Positions 1 to 14,796 are shown, counted from the stretch's first letter. The stretch: 64,000 nt of DNA from Ridgeia piscesae (GCA_025642075.2 JAODUO010001324.1:71001-135000), one strand, 5' to 3'. Notes: generated by a model not told the origin, from the sequence alone. A program made the numbers and translations.

Positions 1-65
1 TTACTATAGAAAATACCAATGTAAATATATTGTAATAAATAACAATAACAATAAACGACAGCAAA

Positions 66-100
66 ATGTAATATTCACATGTAGCATGTGAATATTACAT
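66..100. repeat. Perfect short hairpin
   Basis: A 16-bp arm (66-81) is followed after three bases by its exact reverse complement (85-100). The arms are AT-rich and end in CATG next to the loop. No gene is adjacent, and the surrounding 1-300 is AT-rich with scattered ACCATAG/CTATAGTAAA words. This could be a miniature hairpin element or a snap-back mutation. Confidence 0.7.
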
Positions 101-319
101 AAAGCATGGCGACATGTAGCATTTTACATAATAAACCATAGACTATTTTATTATAAACCATAGTATGTGTACTATTATAAAACGTGGTAAATATTCCAAC
201 ATAAAACACTAGCTTACTATAGTAAATTTGCAGTATTAAACCATAGTCAAATATTTACAAGATATATGTTTTACATACAACTATAAAAAGCCAGCGCCCC
301 TACGCAAATGCAAACACGT

Positions 320-650
320 CTAAATATGGACATAAATCTTTCGTGCATATCTGGAAGTCTGCCAAATGAACTACGAAAAATTGAAAACTACCACGAGTTC
401 TGCAGACTTACCCAGAACTGGGGGCTGTATATCGCCATGCCACCTTCATGAACATGTATTTTCATTTATTATATTGATGCATTTCTTTTTACTGTCTTTA
501 TTTTATCTGTATGTTATCCATTTTATTGCTTTAGTGTTAATGTGGTTAATGTTGCTTAACAGCCCTTTTTGTCAGAAAACTGTTCAGATGAGCCTATGTT
601 CAGTAATTCCACCTGTGAACCGACATTAAAAAAAGCTTCTTGTAACATTG
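320..650 (+). mobile_element. 3' end of a CR1-like non-LTR retrotransposon
   Basis: One frame from about 320 to 455 reads as the conserved C-terminus of a CR1-type reverse transcriptase ORF: KYGHKSFVHIWKSLPNELR, then KIENYHEFCRLTQNW, then a stop. In the family the pattern is 'LWN.LP..LR.I.....FK..L..W'. The AT-rich stretch after it would be the 3' UTR. It contains a TGTGAACCGA word followed by an A run and AAGCTT near 614-640, and almost the same word recurs near 35710-35745 downstream of another CR1-like fragment. The copy is strongly 5'-truncated. Family assignment is from motif memory. Confidence 0.6.
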
Positions 651-2132
651 ACATCAGGTTATGCGATCTCTTACATAAACTGAAATTATAGTTTGAAATT
701 ACAGATTGAATGCGTATTTACGTTGAGAAGGCGGATGATTTATTTGCTAAGACACGTTGGCATTCGATCCATAATAACTAAAATGCTGCTTAGTGAGATT
801 CTTCATAAAAACAAAATAATTTATTAACAAGCAGTGATTTTGCGCTAAACTGAATATGTAAAATTGAAGTAAAATAATTATAATAAATAAATACATTTAT
901 CATATTAAATAATTATAATAGCTTTATTGTTACATATTGTCATGTACATATAATAATCAGCAACAGTGCAGTAATAATTACAGTGTCTAAGCACATTTTA
1001 CAATATAACAATTGGAATTAAGCAACAGTGCTTATTTTCCTTATTCATGTATTTTAACAATTTCGAAATCATACTAAAACAAGTAAAAATTAATCGTTGC
1101 CATGGAGGTGTTGATTTGTAGTTAAGAATACACCCTGTAAGTTTCTAAACACAACTATTTTGCTGGAGAACAAAGCAACAACACCACTGCATGCACTACC
1201 TATGCCGACCATTTCCATGTTATATCTTACATGCAGCAAAAACGTCTATCACAACGTATACCATACAGAGCTATATGGTACATTGTAATACTATATATTA
1301 CTTACCAATATATGATATCATGGAGAATATGTATACAACAATGAGAGCCTATTTCAAATTAGTGCGGCGCCACATTTATGTTCATCCATACAGTTTACAT
1401 GTAATATGGTCAACGATCAACTATAGTAGAATGAAAGCATAAACTCACACTGAACCTACTTAAAATCGTCCACTACTAGTAAGGTATAGCAAAGATATAT
1501 GCTTAATTAGTAGAGTTATCCTAAGGTTGGATACGTCATTTAAGATTCATTAAGGGAGATAACAGGATACCTTTGCCTACATCAAATATAACATAATTGT
1601 CGTTAGGTCAAACATTGCTATTGGCTAGAAAAATTAGTTTTTTGTTACAAAATATAGTGTATAATTATTTCTGTCCAAGTGTGCAGTACGTATGATGTTA
1701 ACAAGACAGTAAAATAGCGTAGATATATTCCAACATAAGCAGGTCCACTTTGTGCAAGTTCTTATTATTGGCTGCCAAACACACATGTACATATAATGAA
1801 ATATGAAAGTGTCATGTAACAATATTCTGTGCCAGAAATTATATAATTAAATCTGTCGAGACTGTGTCGCCCTAAAAGCAGTAGCTGTACAAATATATAT
1901 CAACATATGTTTGTATTTGTAAAGAACAACACAAGTGACGCAGATTAGTTTTGACATTGGTGACACATTTAGAATGCCTGTCGAAAGAGTTATACCTTTC
2001 TTATTATATATTTATCTTATGTTCACACCATGTGTGACATGCATGTATATTGACAATAATATAAATAAGTTATATGTTAATTATTTCAAAAATAAAAGTG
2101 AAACTTAGATCATGCTACAACCAGTTCATAAT

Positions 2133-2184
<52 letters not shown>

Positions 2185-2653
2185 CAGTTTGATTGAATAA
2201 CAAAATGGAATAAAAACTTAGACATTTTGATATTCGTCTTACACCTGTCTGAGACTTGTCAAAGTAAAGGTATATTAAACGACAAAATGAAGAATCATCT
2301 AAGACTTTTCCATGTGTCTGTGCCACAGTTGGAAGATGCAACGTGTCACAAATGTACATTCTGTTACAACATTCATTCTCTTTAAATATATGTCTACAAC
2401 TTGTTCAGTTTCTGTGCCACTCTGAAGGCGACACCACAACGATCTGTATTCAGCCTTTTAACCGATTTGAATTTAGCCATTCTATATTTAGCATTTTATA
2501 TATTTATTTAGCATTTTACAAACTGATTTGAAATTACTGATTTATTTTATTATTAAGTTTCAATACCACTTGATTATGTATATGTAATATTTATTTTATA
2601 ATACATATGAGAAGTAGTTTGATTTAAAGCTATCGCAATTGTTAAATAGTGTG
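650..2653. other. AT-rich unique sequence without recognised genes
   Basis: No ORF resembles a known protein. The only ordered feature is a (TA)n microsatellite at about 2137-2181. Short ORFs here are of chance length for AT-rich DNA. Confidence 0.6.
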
Positions 2654-3115
2654 ACCAAAGTAACTACAGCACATGATGTACTTCACTGAAGGACCATGGT
2701 AACTACAGCACATGATGTACTTCACTAAAGGACCATGGTAACTACAGCACAAGATGTACTTCACTCAAGGACCATGGTAACTACAGCACATTGCGTACTT
2801 CACTCAAGGTTCATGGTAACTACATCACAAGATGTACTTCACTCAAGGACCATGGTAACTACAGCACATGATGTACTTCACTAAAGGACCATGGTAACTA
2901 CAGCACATGATGTACTTCACTAAAGGACCATGGTAACTACAGCACAATATGTACTTCACTCAAGGACCATGGTAACTACAGCACAAGATGTACTTCACTC
3001 AAGGTCCATGGTAACTACAGCACATGATGTACTTCACTAAAGGACCATGGTAACTACAGCACATGATGTACTTCACTAAAGGACCATGGTAACTACAGCA
3101 CATGACGTACTTCAC
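2654..3115 (+). repeat. 39-bp minisatellite, about 12 copies
   Basis: The unit reads GGACCATGGTAACTACAGCA then CATGATGTACTTCACTAAA, 39 bp, repeated head to tail about 12 times with few substitutions (for example CTAAA versus CTCAA, CATGATG versus CAAGATG). The array stops abruptly at about 3115, where the tail of a Rex1-like element begins. Related units resume at 4592 in the same orientation and appear inverted from 4722. Units are directly adjacent with no unique spacers, so this is not a CRISPR array. Confidence 0.9.
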
Positions 3116-4587
3116 TAAGATAAGATAAGAAGATAAGATAGCTTTATTGTCATGTGTTCGCATTGTAGTTACAATAAAACATGGGAATGTGTAATGATAT
3201 TGGTAGTCGTACTAGTACTCTCACATGACAATACATTCACATGCACCAAACGATGAAGATAAAATATACTACTACTTTAAATAAAATTAAATAAATACAT
3301 AAATAAGATCACACAAAAAGGACCGAATAAAAAATTATTCTTTAAACAGCGATAAATAATTGATGCGATCTAGTAGAAATATATTAGCTTAAAATGTAAA
3401 ATATGAAATATAATATTATAATAAATTAGGATAAAATATACACTAAAAACTCATCGGAAAGTGGAATATGTGTTTGCTGCGGGTGGGAGAAAAATCACTT
3501 CTATTTTGACAGGGTTTGAACGGCTAAGGGGAAAAGCTAGTACTAGCTTGTTATTGTTTTCGTTGGAATACAGAGGCCTTCGCAGAAGGTGATATAATCG
3601 CTGACTGTGTCTGTGTATTCGTGAATGTCGGTTGCGACCTCTTTGAACACTCCCCAATCAGTGAATTTAAAACAGCCGCGTTTCACAGTTTTCACGGTTT
3701 GCTTAACACACTTCAAATGCTGTTTGTAAGTCGGCACTGATGGAACGGTACGCACCATCCCTAGTTGCACATGTCACCTGCTATATGAACTTCGGCATCT
3801 CTTTCGTCGGATTGGCTTTATTGAAATCACCCGTCACAATAACAAACGAGTCTGGTTGAGAATGTTCAGCCTGCGTGACGATGTCAGACAGTTGAATCGC
3901 GGCGGAATCTGTGTTAGCTTGGGGGGTATATACACGACAGTCAGAATTATGCTGGAAAATTCCCTGGGCAAGTAGAAAGGCCGGCAGACAATTGTGACAG
4001 TTTCTATATCAACAGAGCACGTTTTTGACAACATCTTGACATCGATAGCACAGCGATCATTTACTAGGATGCAAACACCCCCTCCGCGAGCCTTCCCAGA
4101 CTTGTCGCGAGACCGGTCACTTAGTAGATGGTTAGTCCCGGAGGCTGCACGGCTGAATCAGGAATGGTGGCGTCCAGCCGTGTCTCTGTGAAGCAAAATA
4201 TAGAGCAATCTTTGTAATCCCTTTTTTGTTTGTAGATTGCACAGAAACATATCGGTCTTGTTGCGTAAAGAGCGAACATTCGACAGGACCATAGACGGTA
4301 GTGGGCGTCATAAATTTCTACGGCGCAGCCTCAACAGGGCTCCGCCTCGTCTACCCTGTTTACGCACGCGCTGACCACGGACGTTGTGGCCGAGTTTTGA
4401 CGGGGTAAAACAATATCATTAAAACGATAGTTTGGTTGCATGTCACACTCAGCCCTGATGTGCAGCAGAACGTCACGATCGTATTGGTGCACGCACAGTG
4501 TACTTCCGAGAAGGAATACCGTCACAACACACACTAAAAACACGAAGCCCAACGACATGTCGCCTGTCGCCATAGATCAGATAGGAT
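3116..4587 (-). mobile_element. Rex1-like non-LTR element, endonuclease kept, reverse transcriptase deleted
   Basis: The minus strand reads, from 4575 down, through a short leader and then an APE-type endonuclease. Recognisable pieces are the 'SIFCFTETRLDATIPDSA' start (about 4150-4230), 'CRPFYLPREFSSIIL' with 'VVYIPP' (about 3910-4000), and the end 'CFKFTDWGVFKEVATDI', 'DYITFCEGLCIPTKTITS' (about 3543-3680). Stops and frameshifts break the frame. Immediately after TKTITS the sequence jumps to the 3' end of the family: 3450-3540 matches 54390-54480, and 3130-3450 matches the 3' UTR at 54095-54390. The whole RT domain is therefore missing. The 3' tail is a short AGATA-type repeat at 3117-3140. 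The element lies inside the 39-bp minisatellite. Confidence 0.8.
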
Positions 4588-4591
4588 TTTG

Positions 4592-4705
4592 GTAACTACA
4601 ACGCATGATGTACTTCACTCAAGGACCGTCATAACTAGAGCAGATCATGTACCTCACTAAATGACCAATGTTACTACAGCACATGGTGTGCTTAACTAAA
4701 AGACC
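4592..4705 (+). repeat. Diverged minisatellite units, direct orientation
   Basis: About three units related to the 39-bp minisatellite (GTAACTACAACGCATGATG, then TACTTCACTCAAGGACC) directly follow the Rex1-like element. They are more diverged than the 2654-3115 block. This fits insertion of the element into an older array. Confidence 0.75.
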
Positions 4706-4721
4706 AGTAGTTAGTAATTAT

Positions 4722-4857
4722 CATGGTCCTTTAGTGAAGTACACATTGTGCTGTAGTAACCATGTCGTTGACTGATGTGCATAATGTGCGGTAGTTACAT
4801 GGTCCTTTAGTGAAGTACATATTGTGCTGTAGTTACGACGGTCCTGGAGTGGAGTTT
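4722..4857 (-). repeat. Inverted minisatellite units
   Basis: Three or so units of the same minisatellite in reverse complement (TGGTCCTTTAGTGAAGTACA and GTGCTGTAGTTAC words). The array therefore switches orientation within about 20 bp of the direct units and can form a hairpin with them. Confidence 0.8.
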
Positions 4858-5227
4858 GGAGGAAGTTGGTCAGTGACTGGACAGTATCGGACTGTCTGAA
4901 TACAAGGTTCATTTCAGGTCACATGAGATCCGTCGTCAAGAGCCGCTGACCTTCGGGCGCCTAGACCTCAAAGTGAGACAGATGAGGAGGGGTGATTATT
5001 ACTAAAGTTAGAAATGAGTTGATTCTAGTGACAGTCTGTGTTGCTTGTGTACATTTGAGTTGATCTATGGAGACAGGACGCCAGCAGCAGATGCACCTGG
5101 GTCACCGATGCCTGTGTCCCTGGCGCAGCTGTAACCACTCAGTTGTAACAAGCCAGCCAGGACTATATTGCATATCCTATTAGATAGTTGGTTCCACTGT
5201 CAGCCTCCGCTTATCATTGCATTCAAT

Positions 5228-5228
<1 letters not shown>

Positions 5229-5272
<44 letters not shown>
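5229..5272 (+). repeat. (CT)n microsatellite
   Basis: An uninterrupted dinucleotide run. The flanks (4860-5480) are moderately GC-rich and hold no recognised gene. Confidence 0.9.
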
Positions 5273-5274
<2 letters not shown>

Positions 5275-5479
5275 AGGATCTCGGGGTCTCTACAGTAGGC
5301 CACCTCAAGATAATTCAGCAAGGCATCAAAAATGTGAAAACAAGGCTGGCTAATCTAGATCTTGACAATTGCTCAACGTCTTTGTGAGATCATGTTGTTC
5401 AGAATCATTTTGTGATTATATTAATGTGGTAGTTATAAATTACAGTAACGTGAGATTGTATCACTGCTAAACGAAAGGT

Positions 5480-5960
5480 GTAGGACACATGACGCATCCC
5501 AATTTTCTCAGGGCATTTGACTAAGATGTGAAGTCATCTCCAACTCTTGCATTGACATCTCAAAATATGATTACTTTATCAGTAGGTGGAGTCTTCTGGA
5601 GCGCTTGACCCTGTAGTTCATAACATTCTTCCTTTGATTGATACGAATTCCTCATAGCTAGTGCACAGGCACCGATAATGGTTGTACAGCAGTTTTCCCT
5701 ATTGGTATTCCAAGGGTGATGAGACGTTCGGATATGCCAGTTGGTAGCATAGGTAGTTGTTTATCAAGCTTATTGGCAATCGCAAGTCCTGCTCCAGCTT
5801 CTCTCCTTGGCCCAGGCTATTTCCATATCCTGAAGAAAGTGTAGGTTTTTTCCTGTAGCGAACCTTGTCCTTCGAGAAGAGTTTTTTGGAGGGCAGCTGT
5901 GTCTTTGTTATACCGATGAAGTTCTCGGGCAACTAGCGTTGTTTGCCTTTATGGCCTTTC
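5480..5960 (-). mobile_element. CFDP2-type non-LTR element, endonuclease domain remnant
   Basis: Minus-strand frames spell the start of an APE-like endonuclease of the group often annotated 'craniofacial development protein 2-like': 'TLVARELHRYNKDTAAL', then 'TYTFFRIWK' and 'PGPRREAGAGLAIANKL', 'QLPMLPTGISERLITLGIPI', then after a frameshift 'PPTDKVIIF' and 'DVNARVGDDF'. Family members have 'ALSETR...G.GYTFFW', 'REAGVGFAI', 'IILGDFNARVG'. Stops and indels make it non-functional. The RT half of the same type of element lies at 10300-11150 on the opposite strand. Confidence 0.7.
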
Positions 5961-6880
5961 CATATCGTCCTCACATTTCACGTGGCTAATTATAGCTTAT
6001 TCTTCATTTGTTTCGCACCCACCACCAGCCGTGGTGTGCTGATCAGGAGTCCAAGTGAACAAGCTTTGTTTATCCAACCTTTTCTAGGGGCGTCCCCGAA
6101 TTAGGGCAGGCAGTTTATCCCTAGAAAAGGCTGCCTGGTCACCTCGATTGCTGCCTTGTATTGCTGTTATTCTTCAGCAACACACGTCCATCATATCCAA
6201 GGCGACTATGTGTAGAGCTTCAGCTAACAACTTCCAGTTACTCAAACCTGCCATCTCGGCTTTCACCCCATCGCCACAGGACTAGCCCTACATCTTCGCT
6301 TGCGCGCATGTCTTAGGTGCCAAGGCTGTCGCGCATCAGCATCAACACCCTCTGGACCAGGGATACTTTAATCCAATGGAACACTACGTGTGACGACTAG
6401 TAGTCTAGCTGGTTACCCCGCATTGGAGAAATGTTGCCTTCAAACCTCAGTTTTAATGCCACCGTTAGTCAACATAAGTTGACTCATCCGCCAACACTCG
6501 ATACAAGCATTGTTGCTGCCCTACGCTGACTATACACCCATAGTTGGGGATTGGTATCGTGTAGGTCGGGACGTGTCCAGACGTTGGTGGGCCCTGCACA
6601 CATCATCTCTGGGGCTCCAATCTGCTCCGAGATCTCTAGCACATTTGCCTGGGGCTGCAAGGTGCCCGGTATCCGCAGTGTGCTACAAGGAAGTTGTGTT
6701 AGAGTTTAATCTATGGAGAGGCTATGTACCAGCAGGGGAGACTTACGCATTCGGCTCCCTTTTCGCTCCAAGGAGCTATCTGGCGTCTGTAGCTGAAAAC
6801 GATAGTATGAAGCAGAACTATACACTACCCACTACACTTACAGCACTAGACACATAGACCTGTGTTTATACATCACCTAA
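5960..6880 (-). mobile_element. Probable 5' leader of the CFDP2-type element
   Basis: This block is clearly more GC-rich than its surroundings and lies directly upstream (minus strand) of the endonuclease remnant. No known domain is readable. It contains a perfect 12-bp inverted repeat (6078-6089 and 6119-6130) with a 29-base loop. Assignment to the element rests on adjacency and composition only; an independent repeat is also possible. Confidence 0.35.
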
Positions 6881-7040
6881 TACACCACCACCAATTTACT
6901 ATTAACTTATCATAACACGTCGCGACGGCAAATAGCACTTCCCAGCAGCAATCGTCTGGTTGTAATACACGACGAGCGGTTACCACCAGTATTGTCGACT
7001 CACAGTCGAGTCTGAATGCGCCAGCCTGCTACTCCCACCT

Positions 7041-8568
7041 TTGTTTGCTCTACAAAGCAGCCCAGTCAAGGCGCTGGTTGGGCTTGACCGCGTTTGTGCA
7101 GTGGGGGCTCGGTGCACCTTCGTGCGGGGCCAAAATGGCACCAGTAGCTATTTCTTTACAATCGGTAATGGCGAGATCGCGCTCCTCGTTGATACGAAGA
7201 GAACGTCTTGTTGGCAACGGTTGCGCGCCCGTCATATTCATTTTCTGGTGCTGGTGGTCGTCGGTCTTATGTGCGTGGCCTACTCGGGTGAATGGTTGTT
7301 TGGAGTACCGCCGATACTACGCGACATTTATAATAACCAAACAGTTGCCACAAACAATTCGCGGAGTAGCAAAACGATGCCGGAACGAACAACGCCAAAC
7401 CGGTCGATTACATCAACACCAAATTGGTCGATAACTTCAACACCGAAGCGAAACAGGACGAAGACAACGTCGGTAAATAAAATAACAACAAATACTACTT
7501 CCAGTAAGACCACACCTTCGAGATCAGCCAGTACAGTAACGCTCACAAGACATCAGACATCATCAGGTTCCGGGCACACACAAAAGTGTATATCTCCGGG
7601 AATAGAGGAAGAATCGGCAACCAGATGTTTCAGTATGCCTCTGGGTACGCCATAGCACGAATGAACAATCGTTCGGCCGTCAAACGCAAGACTAATGTTA
7701 ACACGTTGTGGACACTATTCACCAATCTATCATTTCCACGCAGCGGACCATTGCCAAACATGAAGACTATGAAGCCAGCATCATACGCTTCGTACGATCC
7801 GAAGTTCGAGAAACTGCCCGAACCAAACGTTGACCTGTATGGCTATTTTCAGTCGTGGACATTCTTTCAGAAATACGAACGTGACCTGCGAGCACAGTTT
7901 ACATTCAAGGAAACAATCCGCTCCAAAGCGTCGGAATGCTTAGTGCGTATAGCACAGACGTATAAAAATTATTCATCTGATAAAAGTATAACATTTGTCG
8001 GTGTACATGTTCGTCGTGGTAAATTTACCACAATACCGAGTAAATCGTACATTGTCAAGGCGATGAACGCCTTCCGGCGCAACTTTACACGAGTTAATTT
8101 TGTCGTTTGCAGCGACAACTTACGTTAGTGCAAGAAGAATCTGGGACAGCAGAAAAAAATTTCATTCTCAGAAAATAGATCGCCGTGGACTTTGCCATTT
8201 TTAGTTTATGCAACCATACATTGGCGACGGTCGGCACTTTCAGTTGGTGGGTGGGCTGGGTGGCCGGGGTTGTCACTACGTATTACACCCGTTTCGTAGA
8301 TCCATCGACGACTTTATTCACGTCATTAAAATTTGATGATTTTTCCGGCCAAAATGGATACCCATGTCTGACTAACGTTTGCAAAATAGTGAATACATGT
8401 AAGTACAACACATACAGACGGTTATTATTATTATTATTAAACACAAGCGAGACGACAGAATGTACCTACTTATGTATTATGCTCCATTGTCTGGTTTGCC
8501 TAATATATAACGATTTGTTTTACATAAAACAAAAAATAATTTTTCTCTTAAGCGTTCGTTTCTTCTGA
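7041..8568 (+). pseudogene. GT11 alpha-1,2-fucosyltransferase pseudogene
   Basis: GT11 enzymes are Golgi type II membrane proteins that transfer L-fucose from GDP-fucose to galactose. The parts are here in order but in different frames. A hydrophobic anchor (HIHFLVLVVVGLMCVAYSGE, about 7221-7285) is followed by a Thr/Ser/Asn-rich stem (about 7330-7570). The catalytic domain starts with GRIGNQMFQYASGYAIARM (7607-7663) and continues to the motif VGVHVRRG (about 7999-8022). The family Asp after RRG and a few following residues are missing. It then reads NFVVCSDNLR, and a TAG at 8126 replaces the usual Trp before CKK. The C-terminal motif (DFAIFSLCNHTLATVGTFSW, about 8188-8247) lies in another frame, so at least one base is lost near 8180. 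A further frameshift lies near 7580, and there is no good in-frame ATG before the anchor. No introns are seen, so it may be a retrocopy or a decayed single-exon gene. It could also be a real gene hit by assembly errors, but four lesions argue against that. Confidence 0.85.
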
Positions 8569-8581
8569 TTTGCAAATACCA

Positions 8582-8719
8582 CATGCAAGCACGCATACGC
8601 ACACGCGCGCACCACAACACATGCACCGCACACGCACACACCAAACACGCACACATGCACACACACGCATACGCATACACACAACACAAACACATACCAA
8701 ACACACACACACAACACGC

Positions 8720-8795
<76 letters not shown>
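8582..8795 (+). repeat. (AC)n microsatellite with degenerate upstream half
   Basis: 8721-8795 is near-pure AC. 8582-8720 is an imperfect mixture of ACACGC, ACACAT and ACAAAC words, which looks like an older part of the same array. The long Thr-His and Cys-Val ORFs over it are artefacts of stop-free repeat frames. Confidence 0.95.
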
Positions 8796-8797
<2 letters not shown>

Positions 8798-10300
8798 TCG
8801 TGATAATCTGGACATTTATAATGCGTCATTCCAACAACCGCAGTTGATGTTGCCATACAAAATTATGTTACTAGAAACAGGGTGACTTGAGGTTAGACAT
8901 GAAAGCAACACTTGACGCTGTCGTTGATGTCAGATGCTGAGGTAGGAGTTCCACAGCGCTACGACAACTATTTAGGTCAGCAATGTTGGTAATTGGACAC
9001 TCGTGTACCTCGTGCGCATTGATTTTGATCATCCGTCCGCAACGGAATAGTTGTCCCATGTCAGTTTACATATTGCATGAGTATAAAATCTGAGAATCTC
9101 AAATACAGATCGCACTGGTATTGCACAATGTCACATTCGCGCCATTTTGAATTGAACAAATGTAGACCACCACTGAACGTAGCAACACCATCCAAGACTT
9201 ACCGTGGTGTTCTTGGTGGTAAAATGTTCAACATGTGGTGTACTTCTAATCCCTGCGAGACCATCATATTGTAATTGTTGACTTTAACATCTTTACATCA
9301 TCACTGATATGAAAAAAGAATTTTCTATAGAATTATACATCAATAATACATTATTGCCTTCATTGATGATATTTTGGATTTAGGTGTGTTTAGAAACCTA
9401 ACAAATGATGAGTCTAACCTATATAGAACATATTGTGTTAACCTTAAAAAAATTACTTGATTAACATGAAACAATTGGATTTTACGTTTTACTAAATGTG
9501 TCTTCCCTCAGATGTTCTGCTGTCTAAAAGACGACGTCTTTATCTCGAAATTGTTTTACGTCAACCACCATCGTCATTACATAGGTAACGATATACTAAA
9601 CAGTGCCATCTTTGCAATAGCAATTGACAAAAACATTTATTTGACAAACATGATGTCAGCTACTCTGTTTATTACTGTGAAATTACCTAAATAAAATGTT
9701 ATATAAACGGCAGTTCCATCTATGTTTAATTTAGGCATACGTGAAGCACCTCTTTTCTGTAAACACAGTTAATTAAGCTTAATAAACACAATTAATCAAG
9801 TTCTTCCTGTGGTGTATTCTCCGATTATTTTTAAATATATAATTACCCTTTTAGTCTTCGTTCCCAGATCATACGTTAAATCAGGTAAACTTTCAACATC
9901 CGCAAATCAATTGCCTTTATTCGTTTACTCCAGCTACTCTTGAAGAAGAGGGGCAAATAATTGCGTCTCCTCCAAATAATGCTTGTGATCTAGATCCATT
10001 GCCAACTTTACTGTTAAAAGTATATGTTGACGCTTTACTAGGTACGATACCACTACCATCACCTATCTATCAAGAAATGCATGCAACTGTCTACATATTT
10101 TATTTGATACTGTAACATGTGTATTTTGAAGATGTAAGTAAATTTGCGCTAGCCTAAAGACAAGTTGTGCTTCTTAACAGGAATGATTTTGCTGCTGCGG
10201 GTGTGATGATCACGCACATTAGTGTGGAAATTACAGAAGTATCTGGCTCTTGTCCATCGCTGGTAAGATTCTTACATGTGTCATCCTCAATCAACTAATC
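8796..10300. other. Sequence without recognised genes
   Basis: Ordinary AT-rich DNA. Short ORFs (for example 9077-9274 and 9512-9694) show no known motifs or convincing splice sites. Confidence 0.5.
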
Positions 10301-11150
10301 AGCTCGGTCTCGGAGGAATCCCTATCAGAAGCCTAGTGTGAATTCAGACCTGGCAGCAGCAACGTCGATATGATCTTTTCGGTCAGACAGATCCGACGGA
10401 AATACTCCGAGCAGCATATGGATCTCAATGCAGGCATCACAGACCTGACGAAGGCCTTCGACACTGTCAACATGGAGGCACTCTGGATCACACACGCTTG
10501 GCCTGGCTGTCCCAGATATTTCACCAATCTCATTCGCCTTTTCCATGACGGCATGAAGGGACTTGTCGTCTCCACCGGCCATGCCTCAACTCATTTTGAG
10601 ACCACAGACGGAGTGAAAGAGGGCTGCGTCAGGGCTACTATCTTATTCAACCTGTTCTTCACCTGTGTGAGGTCACTCATGGGAACAAGATGGTAGGACA
10701 GAATGACTGAGTGGGCTTTGTCAGCATAGCGGCTATGATTATAAAGCTCAGCATCGCTGGACGGGCCATGTGATTCGTATGGACACCTCCTGCATCCCAC
10801 ATCAACTCCTTTATGGGTTGCTTGCGCAGGGAAACAGAAACCTCGGGTGACCAATGAAGCGTTAAAAGACTGCGTCAAGGATATCCTGAAGTACGCGGGC
10901 GTTGCTGCGGCAGAGGTGGAACGCAGCGCCGAGGACAGAGCTGGCTGACGTGTAGCAACCATCAGGGCCTTCAAGTTTCACGAGCGCCACGCACGGCAGG
11001 AATGCCTCTACATCTGCGCCTCCATCAGCCTCCTATAGTACCCCCACTGTCCCAGAGTGTGTGAGTGCCGGTTGGACTGACGAGCCACTACCGCACCCAC
11101 CAACGAAGACTGCACAATTGGCGTCATCGATTATCAAGGGACACAAATGT
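10300..11150 (+). mobile_element. CFDP2-type non-LTR element, RT fragment fused to C-terminus
   Basis: The frame from about 10336 reads 'CEFRPGSSNVDMIFSVRQI', 'DLTKAFDTVNMEALW' (RT motif A), 'LIRLFHDGMKGLVVSTG' and 'GVKEGCVRATILFNLFF' (motif B) to about 10660. It then jumps to 'GHVIRMDTSC' (about 10765) and a C-terminal tail rich in Lys/Glu/Arg ('RFKDCVKDILK'-like, about 10860-10990). This ends with a CPHCPRVCECR-like Cys motif (about 11040-11075). The YADD catalytic block (motif C) between them is deleted, so the copy cannot be active. It matches the same group as the endonuclease remnant at 5480-5960 but points the other way. Confidence 0.75.
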
Positions 11151-11442
11151 AATTACATAAATAAATTACAAACCACATATTATATTTTTACCACACATTC
11201 TCTATTTACAAAATGCGTGGAGTAGCAAATGTTAATAAACAAAACTCAGGAATTTACATGCACCTAAATAAGGATGTGGATTTTTTTATGGTTCAAATGA
11301 ATACAATTCAAAACCCAAGGTGGCCCTTTTAATAGCCACTATTTATTTGTCATAATAAGGGTCTCCTGTACCAAATATACAAACCAAATAACTATTGCAT
11401 CACATATTTGCAGTTACAAAATAAATAGATATACTCTCGATA

Positions 11443-14510
<3,068 letters not shown>

Positions 14511-14519
14511 AAACGGCAA

Positions 14520-14700
14520 AATCCCTATCAGATACGGGTAACCCATATCACGTGGCAGCTCTGCGAACGCAAACCAATAAGCCATTTAGGAGTTCCCATG
14601 TTGCAATGCATTGTGGGTAATGTCAGAGGTCAGTCGACATAAACAAACCACACGTGCCTATATAAGAGATACAAAAGGTCGAATTTTTCGTCTTATTTCT
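14520..14700 (+). promoter_or_regulatory. Promoter-like segment with E-boxes, CCAAT and TATA
   Basis: Within 150 bp there is a TCACGTGG E-box (about 14550), an ACCAAT box (about 14571), a GCATTGTGGGTAATG word resembling part of a ZNF143-type site, an ACACGTGCC E-box (about 14648), and a consensus TATATAAG (about 14657). The spacing fits an RNA polymerase II core promoter on the plus strand. No coding exon is seen downstream before the satellite at 14800, so the transcript, if any, is unknown. Confidence 0.35.
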
Positions 14701-14796
14701 TGATTTATGTAACTGGTTTTAATGTTGTGTAATCTTTGTCGATTTTAGTGAGTTCCGTTTGTGGTAAAAGACAGTTTACTATAGCATTAGCCAATA

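Noticed and set aside
2654..3115. CRISPR-like array of 39-bp repeats
   Set aside because: Units are contiguous with no unique spacers and the context is animal DNA.
7050..7546. Minus-strand ORFs (7050-7241 and 7328-7546) opposite the fucosyltransferase
   Set aside because: They are shadows of the anchor and stem coding region on the other strand.
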